Below, one piece after another: positions 45,012 to 53,848 of a stretch of 64,000 bases of DNA (position 1 is the first letter of the stretch; each line of letters opens with the position of its first letter). Below the pieces are notes generated by a model. That model did not search any database. It was not told the DNA's origin and was given only the letters and a program-made list of their open reading frames with translations. The stretch covers positions 4,712,001 through 4,776,000 of the forward strand of contig OY970182.1 of the NCBI GenBank assembly GCA_963708095.1, written 5' to 3'. The position numbers and the translations under genes are program-made. Origin of the DNA: JAJZVS01 sp963708095 (GTDB lineage: Bacteria; Pseudomonadota; Alphaproteobacteria; Acetobacterales; Acetobacteraceae).

Positions 45012-46277
45012 ATGTCGCAAGCCGAAGATGTCCGGGCGGCCGGGTCCGTTGCGTTGAACGATATGCCGGAGGGGGACACCGAGCATGGGTGGGTGCACGA
45101 GGAGGGCGAGGTGAGCCTTCCGCTCTCACGGGATATTCCGCGGGAGACGTGCGAACGACCCGCGCCGCCGGTGCAGGCTGGATTTGCCGCGATGGAGAAG
45201 GGAGACACGCCACGCAAGGGCTGGTCTCGGCGTCCGCTGGCGCTGTCGCTCGGGGCGCTGCTGCTCGCGTCGGTCGTGGGTGGCGGCTACGTCTACTCGG
45301 ACTACGCCAGTCATTTCGAGAGCACCGACGACGCGTTCATCGCCGCGCGCCAGTTCGCCATTGCGCCGAAAGTCTCGGGCTACATCACGGCGGTTCCGGT
45401 CACCGACAATCAGCATGTCGAGGCCGGGCAGGTGATCGCGCGGATCGACGATCGCGACTACCGCACCGCGCTCGCGCAGGCGGAGGCGCAGGTCGAGGCG
45501 GCGCAGGCGAGCATCGCGAACATCGACGCGCAGACCACCGTGCAGGAGGCACAGGTGGCGGGGAGCGAGTCTCAGGTGCGGCAGCAGCAGGCCAGTCTGA
45601 CATTCGCGCAGCAGCAGGCGTCTCGTTACTCGAAGCTCGCGAAGGACGGCTGGGGCACCATGCAAGATGCCCAGCAGTACACGTCGCAGCAACGCCAGGG
45701 TCAGGCTGCGCTGCGATCGGCGCAGGACGCGCTCGTCGCGGCGGCGCGGCAGCTGGCCGTGCTGAAGGCTCAGCGTGCCAGCGCCGAGGCCAGTCTCGCG
45801 CTGGCGGATGCCCAGCGCGACCAGGCGAAGCTTAACCTCTCGTATACGATCGTCACCGCCGCGCAGCCGGGGCGCGTCGTGCAGCTTTCCGGCGCCGTCG
45901 GGCAATACGTGCAGCCGGGCACCGCGCTCGCGATGTTCGTGCCGGACGACATCTGGGTGACGGCGAATTTCAAGGAGACGCAGCTCGACCACATGCGGCC
46001 CGGGGACAAGGCGACGCTGCGTATCGACGCTTACCCGGATCGGACGGTCGAGGGGCATGTGGCGAGCGTGCAGCCTGGTTCCGGCACCGCCTTCTCGCTG
46101 TTGCCGGTGGAGAACGCCACCGGCAACTACGTCAAGGTCGTCCAGCGCGTGCCGGTGAAGATCGTGCTCGACAATCCGCCGGCCGATGTGGCGCTTGGCC
46201 CGGGCATGTCGGTGGAGCCGAGCGTCCGCGTCGATCCGCGCCCGTCGCTTGCCGAGCGTCTGGGGAGGCTGCTGTGA
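45012..46277 (+). CDS. HlyD-family efflux adaptor (EmrA-like)
   Basis: A 421-residue membrane fusion protein. A long polar N-terminal tail (about 70 residues) precedes one transmembrane segment (LALSLGALLLASVVGGGYVY). The barrel-sandwich halves are FAIAPKVSGYITAVPVTDNQ, HVEAGQVIARIDD and TIVTAAQPGRVVQLSGAVGQ; between them is a coiled-coil hairpin rich in Ala and Gln (about residues 160-275). VTANFKETQLDHMRPGDKA is EmrA-like. It links EmrB in the inner membrane to an outer-membrane channel. ATG at 45012 has GGAGGGG upstream. It overlaps emrB by four bases. Confidence 0.93.
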   Translation: MSQAEDVRAAGSVALNDMPEGDTEHGWVHEEGEVSLPLSRDIPRETCERPAPPVQAGFAAMEKGDTPRKGWSRRPLALSLGALLLASVVGGGYVYSDYASHFESTDDAFIAARQFAIAPKVSGYITAVPVTDNQHVEAGQVIARIDDRDYRTALAQAEAQVEAAQASIANIDAQTTVQEAQVAGSESQVRQQQASLTFAQQQASRYSKLAKDGWGTMQDAQQYTSQQRQGQAALRSAQDALVAAARQLAVLKAQRASAEASLALADAQRDQAKLNLSYTIVTAAQPGRVVQLSGAVGQYVQPGTALAMFVPDDIWVTANFKETQLDHMRPGDKATLRIDAYPDRTVEGHVASVQPGSGTAFSLLPVENATGNYVKVVQRVPVKIVLDNPPADVALGPGMSVEPSVRVDPRPSLAERLGRLL

Positions 46278-47869
46278 GCGCCGCGGCTGCGCCGGTTTCG
46301 GCCGCGTCGCGTGCGGCCGCCAATCCGTGGCTGATCGCGGTTCTGGTCGCGGGTGCATCGTTCATGGAGGTGCTCGACACCACGATCGCGAATGTCGTGC
46401 TGCCTTATATCGCCGGCGGCATGGGCGTGAGCGAGGATGAGGCGTCCTGGGTGGTGACGACCTATCTGGTCGCCAACGCCGTCATCCTGACGGCGAGTTC
46501 CTATCTCGCCAAGCGGCTCGGGCGGAAGAGGTTCTTCCTCATCTGTCTCGTGCTGTTCACCGTCAGCTCGTTGCTGTGCGGCATGGCGTCGAGCCTGCAG
46601 TCGATGCTGCTGTTCCGGCTTCTGCAGGGCTTCGCGGGCGGCGGCATGGTGCCTGTCGCGCAGTCGATCCTGGCCGATTCATTCCCGCCGCAGAAGCGCG
46701 GCCAGGCCTTCGCCCTGTTCGGTGTCGCGGTGGTGGTGGCGCCGGTGGTCGGACCGACGCTCGGCGGCTGGCTCGCGGACAATATCTCCTGGCGCTGGTG
46801 CTTCCTGATCAACGTGCCGGTCGGCGTGTTCGCGACGGCGGCGATTGCGACGGTCCTGCACGAGCCGCCGGAAGCCGCCGCGGAGCGCCGGAAATGGCGG
46901 CAATCGGTCGGGTTCGATGTGATCGGCTTTCTGCTGGTCGCGACGTTCCTCGGCGCGCTCGAGGTGGTGCTCGACCGGGGGCTGGAGGACGACTGGTTCG
47001 GCTCGTCGTTCATCATCGAGGTCGCGGCCGTCTGTGCGCTGGCCTTCGTGTTGATGATCCCGTGGGAGATCAGGCACCGTTCCCCGGCGGTGGACGTTCG
47101 GATGCTGGCCACGCGGCAGTTCGGCGCGAGCTTCCTGGTGATGCTGTCGACGGGCGCCATCCTGCTGGCGACCACGCAGTTCCTGCCGCAACTGGTGCAG
47201 CAGGATTTCGGCTACACGGCCACCTGGGCGGGGCTGGTGCTGTCACCGGGCGGTATCGTCACAATGATGATGATGTTCGTGGTGGGACGTCTGTCAACCA
47301 GGGTGCAGCCGAAATACCTGATCGTCGCCGGCGCGCTCCTCATCGCGCTGTCGATGTATGAGCTGACCAATACGTATGCCGATCTCGGCTTCTGGTTCTT
47401 TGCGCACACGCGCATGCTGCTCGGGGTCGGGTTGCCGCTGATCTTCCTGCCGATCATGGCGGCGTCGTATGACGGCGTTCCGCCTGAGAAGACCGACCAG
47501 GCCTCGGCATTGATGAACGCGGCGCGCAACACGGGCGGCTCGATCGGTATCTCGATCGTGTCCAACGTGCTGGCGCATCGCGAGCAGTTCCATCAGAGCC
47601 GGCTGGTTGAGCATGCGATCCCGTCGAGCATGCAGTATCAGGACACGCTGCAGCAGGTGACGAACTACTTCGTCGCCCAGGGGAGCTCGTTGATCCAGGC
47701 GCAGCAGCAGGCGATTGCCTGGATCGGGCAGCAAGTCCAGGCGCAGGCGTCGTTCCTCGGCTACATCGATGCGTTCTGGGTGCTGATGCTGATCTCGCTC
47801 GCGGCCGTGCCGCTGGCGCTGACACTGCGCAACGTGAAGCTCGGCGGACCTGCGCCTTCGGTCCATTGA
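46274..47869 (+). CDS. DHA2-family MFS multidrug transporter (EmrB-like)
   Basis: A 531-residue transporter with 14 predicted hydrophobic segments. EmrB/QacA signatures are VLDTTIANVVLPYIAGGMGV, SEDEASWVVTTYLVANAVI, LAKRLGRKRFF, FRLLQGFAGGGMVPVAQSIL and FGVAVVVAPVVGPTLGGWL. It is a proton-driven drug exporter working with the adjacent HlyD protein. GTG at 46274 overlaps the preceding stop (GTGA). There is no gene for the outer-membrane factor in the window. Confidence 0.94.
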   Translation: MSAAAAPVSAASRAAANPWLIAVLVAGASFMEVLDTTIANVVLPYIAGGMGVSEDEASWVVTTYLVANAVILTASSYLAKRLGRKRFFLICLVLFTVSSLLCGMASSLQSMLLFRLLQGFAGGGMVPVAQSILADSFPPQKRGQAFALFGVAVVVAPVVGPTLGGWLADNISWRWCFLINVPVGVFATAAIATVLHEPPEAAAERRKWRQSVGFDVIGFLLVATFLGALEVVLDRGLEDDWFGSSFIIEVAAVCALAFVLMIPWEIRHRSPAVDVRMLATRQFGASFLVMLSTGAILLATTQFLPQLVQQDFGYTATWAGLVLSPGGIVTMMMMFVVGRLSTRVQPKYLIVAGALLIALSMYELTNTYADLGFWFFAHTRMLLGVGLPLIFLPIMAASYDGVPPEKTDQASALMNAARNTGGSIGISIVSNVLAHREQFHQSRLVEHAIPSSMQYQDTLQQVTNYFVAQGSSLIQAQQQAIAWIGQQVQAQASFLGYIDAFWVLMLISLAAVPLALTLRNVKLGGPAPSVH

Positions 47870-47877
47870 AGAGGGGT

Positions 47878-48105
47878 ATGGCCATGACTTGCGGTTCAGC
47901 GACGTTATCGGTCTGCCATCGAAGCGAGAAAGACGACATGTGCCGGGCACGATGCCCGCACGAAAGATGCAGCGATCTGACGGTTGAGGAGGTCATGGCC
48001 GAGCCGATCGTGCGCGCGCTGATGCGAGCCGATCACGTGGACCCAGCGGCGTTCGAGGTGCTGTTACGTTCGATCGCCGCAAGATCGCCCGGCCGTACGG
48101 CATAG
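47878..48105 (+). CDS. Small conserved hypothetical protein
   Basis: About 75 residues. The C-terminal half, LTVEEVMAEPIVRALMRADH, VDPAAFEVLLRSIA, resembles a small helical segment found in many short alphaproteobacterial proteins, which supports it being coding; the N-terminal cysteine-containing part is less convincing. It follows emrB by only eight bases and is probably co-transcribed. The start could be TTG 47866, ATG 47878 or ATG 47884. Function unknown. Confidence 0.55.
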   Translation: MAMTCGSATLSVCHRSEKDDMCRARCPHERCSDLTVEEVMAEPIVRALMRADHVDPAAFEVLLRSIAARSPGRTA

Positions 48106-48670
48106 CCAGGTCCCCAACGAAGGCTGGCCCGCGTGGTGTGTCGGGGGCAAATCTTCGCTGAAAGCCTGGTGCCTGCCGAGGAAGATTGACGGATTACCAC
48201 GAGGTTCTTGCGCCGTCCCCGCTGGATTCCAGGCAAGGGATTGCGACGCCCGCCGCGCGTTACCTTGCTCGTTCCGTGCGCGCGACACCCTGTATCGGCG
48301 GCCGATGCGCGACGTTGGGAGGCAAACGGCGGGCGCCGGGTGCACCCGCACGCGGAATTCGGGGGGTGGGGCGGGCGTTTTTTCCAACATGGAGGCAGAA
48401 GGCGAGGGCCACGGAGACGCACGCCCGGCGGAGCGGTTGCCTCCCGGACGATCCGTCGTTCGCCGCGTCCCGCCGCCCGCCAGGGGGCCGCGCGGGGCCG
48501 GAGCGGACGACCAACCCTCCGTGGCCCTCGCCTTCTGCCTCCGTGGTGAAAAGAAAACCTACCCACCCCCCGGACCCAGCACCCGGACACGCCCCACCAA
48601 GGCGCGCAGCCCTCACTCGGCGCGCCCCTTCGGCGCGGCGGGTGAGGGCGGCCTCCCAGACGGCCGCCCC
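48106..48670. other. 565-bp gap with a 26-bp perfect inverted repeat
   Basis: GGAGGCAGAAGGCGAGGGCC plus ACGGAG (48391-48416) is repeated inverted and without mismatch at 48517-48542. Imperfect complementarity continues outward (GGGGGGTGGG near 48361, CCCACCCCCC near 48562), giving arms of about 60 bp around a 100-base centre. No reading frame here is convincing. A separate hairpin follows at 48609-48649. Confidence 0.65.
48609..48649 (-). terminator. Hairpin downstream of clpA
   Basis: GCCCTCACTCGGCGCGCC (48609-48626) pairs, with one mismatch, with GGCGCGGCGGGTGAGGGC (48632-48649). It lies 22 bases past the clpA stop in the direction of transcription and resembles the hairpin after marR (44161-44199). 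No U-tract. Confidence 0.5.
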
Positions 48671-51028
48671 CTACTCCACCACCTCTTCCGTCCGTCCCGC
48701 CGCGTCCCCGCCGTCCTCGTCCGGCTTCGGCAGCGCGGGCAGCGCGGCCTCGCTGATCTCGAACGCGAGCTTGCCGTCCGCCAGGGTCACCTTCACCCCA
48801 CCGCCGCGCACCAGGCGGCCGAACAGCAGCTCCTCGGCGAGCGGCTTCTTGATGTATTCCTGGATCACGCGGGCCAGCGGGCGCGCCCCGTACAGCCGGT
48901 CGTAGCCGCGCTCCGCCAGCCATTCCTTGGCCGCCGAAGAGAGCTCGATGGTGACGTTACGGTCCGCCAGCTGGGCTTCCAGTTGCATCACGAACTTCTC
49001 CACCACCCGGCCGACGATCTCCGGCGTCAGCGCGGCGAAGGTGATGGTGGCATCCAGCCGGTTGCGGAACTCCGGGGTGAACAGGCGCTTGATCGCCTCG
49101 TCGTCCTCCCCTTCGCGCGCCTCGCGGCCGAAGCCGATCGCCTCCTTCGCCATGTCCGATGCGCCGGCGTTGGTGGTCATGATCAGCACGACGTTGCGGA
49201 AATCAACCGTCTTGCCGTTGTGGTCGGTCAGCTTCCCGTGGTCCATGACCTGCAGCAGGATGTTGAACAGATCGAGATGCGCCTTCTCGATCTCGTCCAG
49301 CAGCAGCACCGCGTGCGGATGCTGGTCGATCGCGTCGGTCAGCAGGCCACCCTGGTCGAAGCCCACGTAGCCGGGCGGCGCGCCGATCAGGCGGGAGACG
49401 GAATGCCGCTCCATGTATTCGGACATGTCGAAGCGGATCAGCTCGATCCCCATGGTGGCGGCGAGCTGGCGCGCGACCTCGGTCTTGCCGACGCCGGTCG
49501 GGCCGGAGAACAGGTAGTTGCCGATCGGCTTTTCCGGCTCGCGCAGGCCGGCGCGGGCGAGCTTGATCGCCGCCGCCAGTGCCTCGATCGCCTTGTCCTG
49601 ACCGAAGACCATCGACTTCAGGTCGCGTTCCAGGTTGCGCAGCGTCTCCTTGTCGTCGGCCGAGACCGACTTCGGGGGAATGCGCGCGATCTTGGCGACC
49701 ATTTCCTCCACGTCCTTCAACGTGACGGTCTTGCGCCGCTTGTTCTCCGGCAGCAGCATCCGCGAGGCGCCAACCTCGTCGATCACGTCGATCGCCTTGT
49801 CCGGCAGCTTGCGGTCGTTGATGTATTTCGCCGACAATTCGACCGCGGCGCGGATCGCCTCGTCGGTGTAGCGCACCTTGTGGTGCTTCTCGTAGTTGGC
49901 CTTCAGCCCGCGCAGGATCTTGACGGTGTCCTCAAGGGACGGCTCGTTGACGTCGATCTTCTGGAAGCGGCGGACCAGCGCGCGGTCCTTCTCGAAATAA
50001 TTGCGGAACTCCTTGTAGGTGGTCGAGCCGATGCAGCGCAGGTTGCCCGACGCCAGCGCCGGCTTCAGCAGGTTCGACGCATCCATCGCCCCGCCGGAGG
50101 TCGCGCCGGCGCCGATCACGGTGTGGATCTCGTCGATGAACAGGATCGCGCCGGCGTGGTTCTCGAGCTCGGTCACCACCGCCTTCAGCCGTTCCTCGAA
50201 ATCGCCGCGGTAGCGGGTGCCGGCGAGCAGGGCGCCCATGTCCAGCGCGAAGATGGTGGATTTCGCCAGCACCTCCGGCACGTCGCCCTCGACGATGCGC
50301 TTGGCGAGCCCCTCCGCGATCGCGGTCTTGCCGACGCCGGGGTCGCCCACATAGAGCGGGTTGTTCTTGGTGCGCCGGCACAGGATCTGGATGGTGCGCT
50401 CGATCTCCTGCTCGCGGCCGATCAGCGGATCGATCTTCCCGGCAAGCGCCTTCTTGTTCAGGTTCACGCAGTAGTTGGACAGCGCGTCCTGGCCGCGCCG
50501 GCTGGGCTTCTCCTCGCGTTCCGGTTCGTGCGGCCCGTCGCCGCCCTGCGGTCCGCCGCCCGAGCCCTGCACCGGGCGCGAGGTCGCACGCCCCGGCGCC
50601 TTGGCGATGCCGTGGCTGATGAAATTGACCGCATCCAGCCGGGTCATGTCCTGCAGCTGCAGGAAATACACCGCATGCGATTCGCGTTCGGAGAACAGCG
50701 CCACCAGCACGTTGGCCCCGGAGACCTCGTCGCGCCCGGAGGACTGCACATGGATCGCCGCCCGCTGCACCACGCGCTGGAAACCCGCGGTGGGCTTGGG
50801 ATCGCCGGTGCGGTCGGTGGCGAGGCCGGCCAGGTCCTTGTCCAGGAACTCCGACAGGTCGGCGCGCAGCTTGTCGAGATCGACCCCGCAGGCGCGCAGC
50901 ACGGTCGCCGCGTCGGTATCGTCGGTGAGGCCGAGCAGCAGGTGCTCGAGCGTCGCGTATTCGTGCCGCCGCTCGCTGGCGAGCGAGAGCGCGCGGTGCA
51001 GCGTCTGTTCGAGATTACGGGACAACAT
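48671..51028 (-). CDS. clpA: ATP-dependent Clp protease ATP-binding subunit ClpA
   Basis: A 785-residue AAA+ unfoldase, full length for ClpA (about 760-790). The N-domain repeats (LHRALSLASERRHEYATLEH) bind ClpS; D1 has Walker A GDPGVGKTAIAEGL and D2 has GPTGVGKTEVARQL, with VLLLDEIEKAH as Walker B. It feeds unfolded proteins, including N-end-rule substrates, into ClpP. An IGF/IGL-type ClpP-docking loop is expected near AIGFGREAREGED. clpS lies 60 bases upstream on the same strand. Confidence 0.96.
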   Translation of the reverse strand: MLSRNLEQTLHRALSLASERRHEYATLEHLLLGLTDDTDAATVLRACGVDLDKLRADLSEFLDKDLAGLATDRTGDPKPTAGFQRVVQRAAIHVQSSGRDEVSGANVLVALFSERESHAVYFLQLQDMTRLDAVNFISHGIAKAPGRATSRPVQGSGGGPQGGDGPHEPEREEKPSRRGQDALSNYCVNLNKKALAGKIDPLIGREQEIERTIQILCRRTKNNPLYVGDPGVGKTAIAEGLAKRIVEGDVPEVLAKSTIFALDMGALLAGTRYRGDFEERLKAVVTELENHAGAILFIDEIHTVIGAGATSGGAMDASNLLKPALASGNLRCIGSTTYKEFRNYFEKDRALVRRFQKIDVNEPSLEDTVKILRGLKANYEKHHKVRYTDEAIRAAVELSAKYINDRKLPDKAIDVIDEVGASRMLLPENKRRKTVTLKDVEEMVAKIARIPPKSVSADDKETLRNLERDLKSMVFGQDKAIEALAAAIKLARAGLREPEKPIGNYLFSGPTGVGKTEVARQLAATMGIELIRFDMSEYMERHSVSRLIGAPPGYVGFDQGGLLTDAIDQHPHAVLLLDEIEKAHLDLFNILLQVMDHGKLTDHNGKTVDFRNVVLIMTTNAGASDMAKEAIGFGREAREGEDDEAIKRLFTPEFRNRLDATITFAALTPEIVGRVVEKFVMQLEAQLADRNVTIELSSAAKEWLAERGYDRLYGARPLARVIQEYIKKPLAEELLFGRLVRGGGVKVTLADGKLAFEISEAALPALPKPDEDGGDAAGRTEEVVE

Positions 51029-51088
51029 GGCGACGCTCCTGACGCGCTGGAGGACGGACGGCGGGGGGAAACCGGACCATCGCCCGGC

Positions 51089-51418
51089 CTATTCCTTCTC
51101 GATCGTGCATTGCAGAGGATGTTGGTTCTGGCGGGCGAGATCCATCACCTGGGTCACCTTGGTCTCCGCTACCTCGTAAGTATACACGCCGCAGACGCCG
51201 ACGCCGCGGCGATGAACGTGCAGCATGATGCGGGTCGCTTCCTCTCTCGATTTCTGGAAGAATCTCTCGAGGACATGGACCACGAATTCCATCGGGGTGT
51301 AGTCGTCGTTCAACATCAACACTTTATACATCGCAGGCTTGCGCGTCTTCGGCCGCGGCTTCACCACCACCCCGGTATTCGGACCTTCGCCGCCGCCACG
51401 CCTGTCGTTCGTGCTCAT
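51089..51418 (-). CDS. clpS: ATP-dependent Clp protease adaptor ClpS
   Basis: A 109-residue adaptor. PAMYKVLMLNDDYTPMEFVV, HVLERFFQKSREEATRIMLH, VHRRGVGVCGVYTYEVAETK is the conserved ClpS core: the LNDDYTPMEFV segment binds the N-terminal residue of N-end-rule substrates and the C-terminal strand docks to ClpA. ATG at 51418 is preferred; the frame runs upstream to 51655 without homology and crosses the phasin terminator. The pairing with clpA confirms the assignment. Confidence 0.95.
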   Translation of the reverse strand: MSTNDRRGGGEGPNTGVVVKPRPKTRKPAMYKVLMLNDDYTPMEFVVHVLERFFQKSREEATRIMLHVHRRGVGVCGVYTYEVAETKVTQVMDLARQNQHPLQCTIEKE

Positions 51419-51601
51419 TCTCGTCTGTATTCCGCGCAAGCCGACCCCCTCGGTCGCCGAAGGGTGATCCGACCGGGCCGGACCTTCTCCCGAACCCGAG
51501 CATATCGGAAGCCGGGGCGCTGTTAAAAGAGTGTCACCGTCGCCCGCCTCCGCCGGAGGGTTCATCCCTTCGCGAAAAACGCAAAAGATCGGCAAACGCA
51601 A

Positions 51602-51634
51602 AAGGCCCGGGAGCATCGGATGCTCCCGGGCCTT
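51602..51634 (-). terminator. Rho-independent terminator of the phasin gene
   Basis: A perfect 15-bp stem (AAGGCCCGGGAGCAT, 51602-51616; ATGCTCCCGGGCCTT, 51620-51634) with loop CGG. Read on the minus strand it is followed by TTTTGCGTTT. It lies 64 bases beyond the phasin stop. Confidence 0.85.
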
Positions 51635-51697
51635 GCGAGGGGTCGGCGGCGCCACCTTGGGGGGAAAGGCGGCGCCGCCTCGGGTCGCGCTGCCGGA

Positions 51698-52234
51698 TCA
51701 GACCGGCTTCGCGAACTTCTCCACTGCCAGGCTGACCCGGGCGGTGATGGGGGCCATGGTCTGTTCGGTCAGCTTGATCGACGCGTCGGTCAGCTTGCCC
51801 GATTCGGCCAGGGTCTTCTCGATGGTGGTGCGCGCGAGGCCGGTCTGCAGGTCGATCGCGTCCTTGAGCGACTTCACGGTCGCGAGCGCCTTGAAGGTCG
51901 CCATCGCCTCCTCGAGCGAGCCCTGCGCCGTGGCGGCGACCTGCTTGCCGATGTCCTGCATGCCGGCGGCCCAGATCTGGCCCGCCTTCATCATGGCTTC
52001 TACGTTGCCCTGGCCGAAGGCCACGAAATCTTCTGCGGTCCGCATCGCTTTCTCCATGCCTTCCTTCACTCGGGCCTGGGTCTTCTCGAACCCGACCGCT
52101 GCCTGCGCCATGCCGTCCTTCAGGGCCGCGACGGTGTGCTCGATCCCCTTCGTGCCGGACTCGCCGGGGGACATCGCCGCCGGCACGCCTTCCGCCAGCA
52201 TGGCCGTCTCGTCCGCCTTGCTCTTCATCGCCAT
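51698..52234 (-). CDS. Phasin family protein
   Basis: A 178-residue, almost wholly helical protein of the Phasin_2 family. FVAFGQGNVEAMMKAGQIWA, AGMQDIGKQVAATAQGSLEE and ATFKALATVKSLKDAIDLQT are typical amphipathic phasin segments. Phasins coat polyhydroxyalkanoate granules and can also act as chaperones. The upstream region has a TGC-rich palindrome of the kind bound by PhaR, and a strong terminator follows, so this is a highly expressed single-gene unit. No pha synthesis gene is in the window. Confidence 0.9.
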   Translation of the reverse strand: MAMKSKADETAMLAEGVPAAMSPGESGTKGIEHTVAALKDGMAQAAVGFEKTQARVKEGMEKAMRTAEDFVAFGQGNVEAMMKAGQIWAAGMQDIGKQVAATAQGSLEEAMATFKALATVKSLKDAIDLQTGLARTTIEKTLAESGKLTDASIKLTEQTMAPITARVSLAVEKFAKPV

Positions 52235-52308
52235 TAGCCGTCCTCCTCAACCGCGCCCGCCGGGCGCCCGGGCCGGGATGGCCCATTTCACTCGCCGCCG
52301 ATTCATTT

Positions 52309-52382
52309 TGCTGCATCGCAGCACAAGCCCGATATAGGAGAACGGCGCAGCGCCATCAAGCGATTTTTTGTGCGCTGCACAA
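52309..52382 (-). promoter_or_regulatory. Phasin promoter with two TGC-rich palindromes
   Basis: On the minus strand, TTGATG (52358-52353) and TATATC (52336-52331), 16 bases apart, form a plausible promoter. TGCTGC-ATC-GCAGCA (52309-52323), which contains CTGC-N3-GCAG, lies just after the -10 box; TTGTGC-GCT-GCACAA (52368-52382) lies just before the -35 box. Both are perfect palindromes. CTGC-N3-GCAG is the kind of site reported for the PhaR repressor in Paracoccus. Confidence 0.6.
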
Positions 52383-52527
52383 TGTCCTGGCGCTGCCCCA
52401 TCCTGGCGGGATTCGCAGCATCGGGCGGTAACCCCTTCAACAATTTCTGAAAACCGCGAATTTTCAGGCTGGACAGGGGGAAGGCGAGGCGGCTAAGGTT
52501 TTTTCGGCTCACAGGAGAACGATCGAA

Positions 52528-53772
52528 ATGGCAAACTCGGGGTGCCATGGGCGCAATTTATTGCGCTTATTCGGCGTCATCGCCGCGCTGTTCGTCGCTC
52601 TCCGTCCCGGTCCGGCCGCCGCCGCGCCACCCTATTCGTCGATCGTCGAAAATGCCTCTACCGGCCAGATCCTGGAAGCGCAGGACCCGGACGGGCTGCG
52701 TCATCCCGCCAGCCTGACCAAGCTCATGACCCTATACATGACGTTCGAGGCGCTGCGCGACCACCGCATCAGCCTGAACGAGCTGGTGCCGATCTCCGCC
52801 CACGCCGCCTCGATGCCGCCGACCAAGCTCGGGCTGGTACCGGGCACGACCATGACCGTGCATCAGGCGATCCTCGGTCTGATCACCCGCTCCGCCAACG
52901 ACGCCGCGGTCGCGCTCGGCGAACTGCTCGGCGGCAGCGAAGCCCGGTTCTCCCAGATGATGACCCTGCGCGCCCACGCGCTCGGGATGCTGCGCACGAA
53001 TTTCGTCAACGCCTCCGGCCTGCCGGCCGCCGAGCAATGGAGCACGGCGCGCGACATGGCGCTGCTCGCCCGACGGCTGATGACCGACTTCCCCTCCGAC
53101 TACCATTATTTCAGCACCCCGAGCTTCATCTTCCATGGCCAGTTCGTGCGCACCTACGACGGCATGCTGAAACTCTACCCGGGTGCAGACGGTATGAAGA
53201 CCGGGTTCATCGATGCCTCCGGGCACAATCTGGTCACGAGCGCCGTCAACGGCGGGGTACGGCTGGTCGGCGTGGAATTCGGCGCGCCGAGCAACGCCGC
53301 CTCCTACAGCCGGATGGCGTCGCTGCTGAACGCCACTTACGCCAGCCTCGATATCCCGGTGATCGGCAACCGCACGGAACTCGCCGCCGCGCACACGCAG
53401 CACCTGCCGTCCCTGATCTCGACCGCCCGCGCCGATACCCTGCGCCGGCCGGTGCAGCACCTGCTGATGCCACCGGCGCGGATACGCCCAGTGAGCAGCC
53501 TGCGCCTCCTGCCCGCGGAATGGGGCATCCAGGTCGGAGCCTTCCGCTCCCCCGCACTTGCCCGCGCCGCCGCCGTCCGCGCCCAACGCCTGACCGGTGG
53601 CGGCCCCACAAAACTGGAACGAGTCGCCCTGCGCCGTGGCGCTGTCTGGCGCGCGCAAGTCACCGGCTTCACCCGCCACAAAGCCTACGCCGCCTGCGGC
53701 GATCTGGCCCGCCACCGCAACGCATGCATCGTCCTCCGCCTCGTCCCGCCCGGGCGATCGGCACGGAGCTGA
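52528..53772 (+). CDS. D-alanyl-D-alanine carboxypeptidase with SPOR domain
   Basis: A 414-residue secreted penicillin-binding protein (S11 family). A signal peptide (residues 1-33, ending AAAA) precedes the transpeptidase-like fold: Ser62 and Lys65 in ASLTKLM, Ser121 and Asn123 in SAND, and Lys223-Thr-Gly in MKTGF. It trims the terminal D-Ala of wall pentapeptides in the periplasm. The C-terminus (about residues 335-405, EWGIQVGAFRSPALARAAAV) is a SPOR domain that binds denuded glycan and would direct it to the division site. A repeat-type hairpin lies right after the stop. Confidence 0.92.
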   Translation: MANSGCHGRNLLRLFGVIAALFVALRPGPAAAAPPYSSIVENASTGQILEAQDPDGLRHPASLTKLMTLYMTFEALRDHRISLNELVPISAHAASMPPTKLGLVPGTTMTVHQAILGLITRSANDAAVALGELLGGSEARFSQMMTLRAHALGMLRTNFVNASGLPAAEQWSTARDMALLARRLMTDFPSDYHYFSTPSFIFHGQFVRTYDGMLKLYPGADGMKTGFIDASGHNLVTSAVNGGVRLVGVEFGAPSNAASYSRMASLLNATYASLDIPVIGNRTELAAAHTQHLPSLISTARADTLRRPVQHLLMPPARIRPVSSLRLLPAEWGIQVGAFRSPALARAAAVRAQRLTGGGPTKLERVALRRGAVWRAQVTGFTRHKAYAACGDLARHRNACIVLRLVPPGRSARS

Positions 53773-53775
53773 CGG

Positions 53776-53844
53776 AAGGGTTCCAAGGGCGAGCCCTTGG
53801 CGGGGGTCCCAAGGGCCCATGGGGGGCAGAGCCCCTTGGCCCTG
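53776..53844. repeat. REP-like element between dacA-type gene and rpiA
   Basis: AAGGGTTCCAAGGGCGAGCC and following bases repeat, in reverse orientation, the outer part of the element at 24380-24585. CCAAGGGC-GA-GCCCTTGG (53783-53800) is a perfect 8-bp stem. It sits between two converging genes and may end both transcripts. Confidence 0.75.
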
Positions 53845-53848
53845 CTTC

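Noticed and set aside
48305..51526. Very long plus-strand open frame (over 1,000 codons) opposite clpA
   Set aside because: It is antisense to the clear clpA and clpS genes; the translation is rich in Arg, Gly, Val and His with no domain. High-GC genes commonly leave such open antisense frames.
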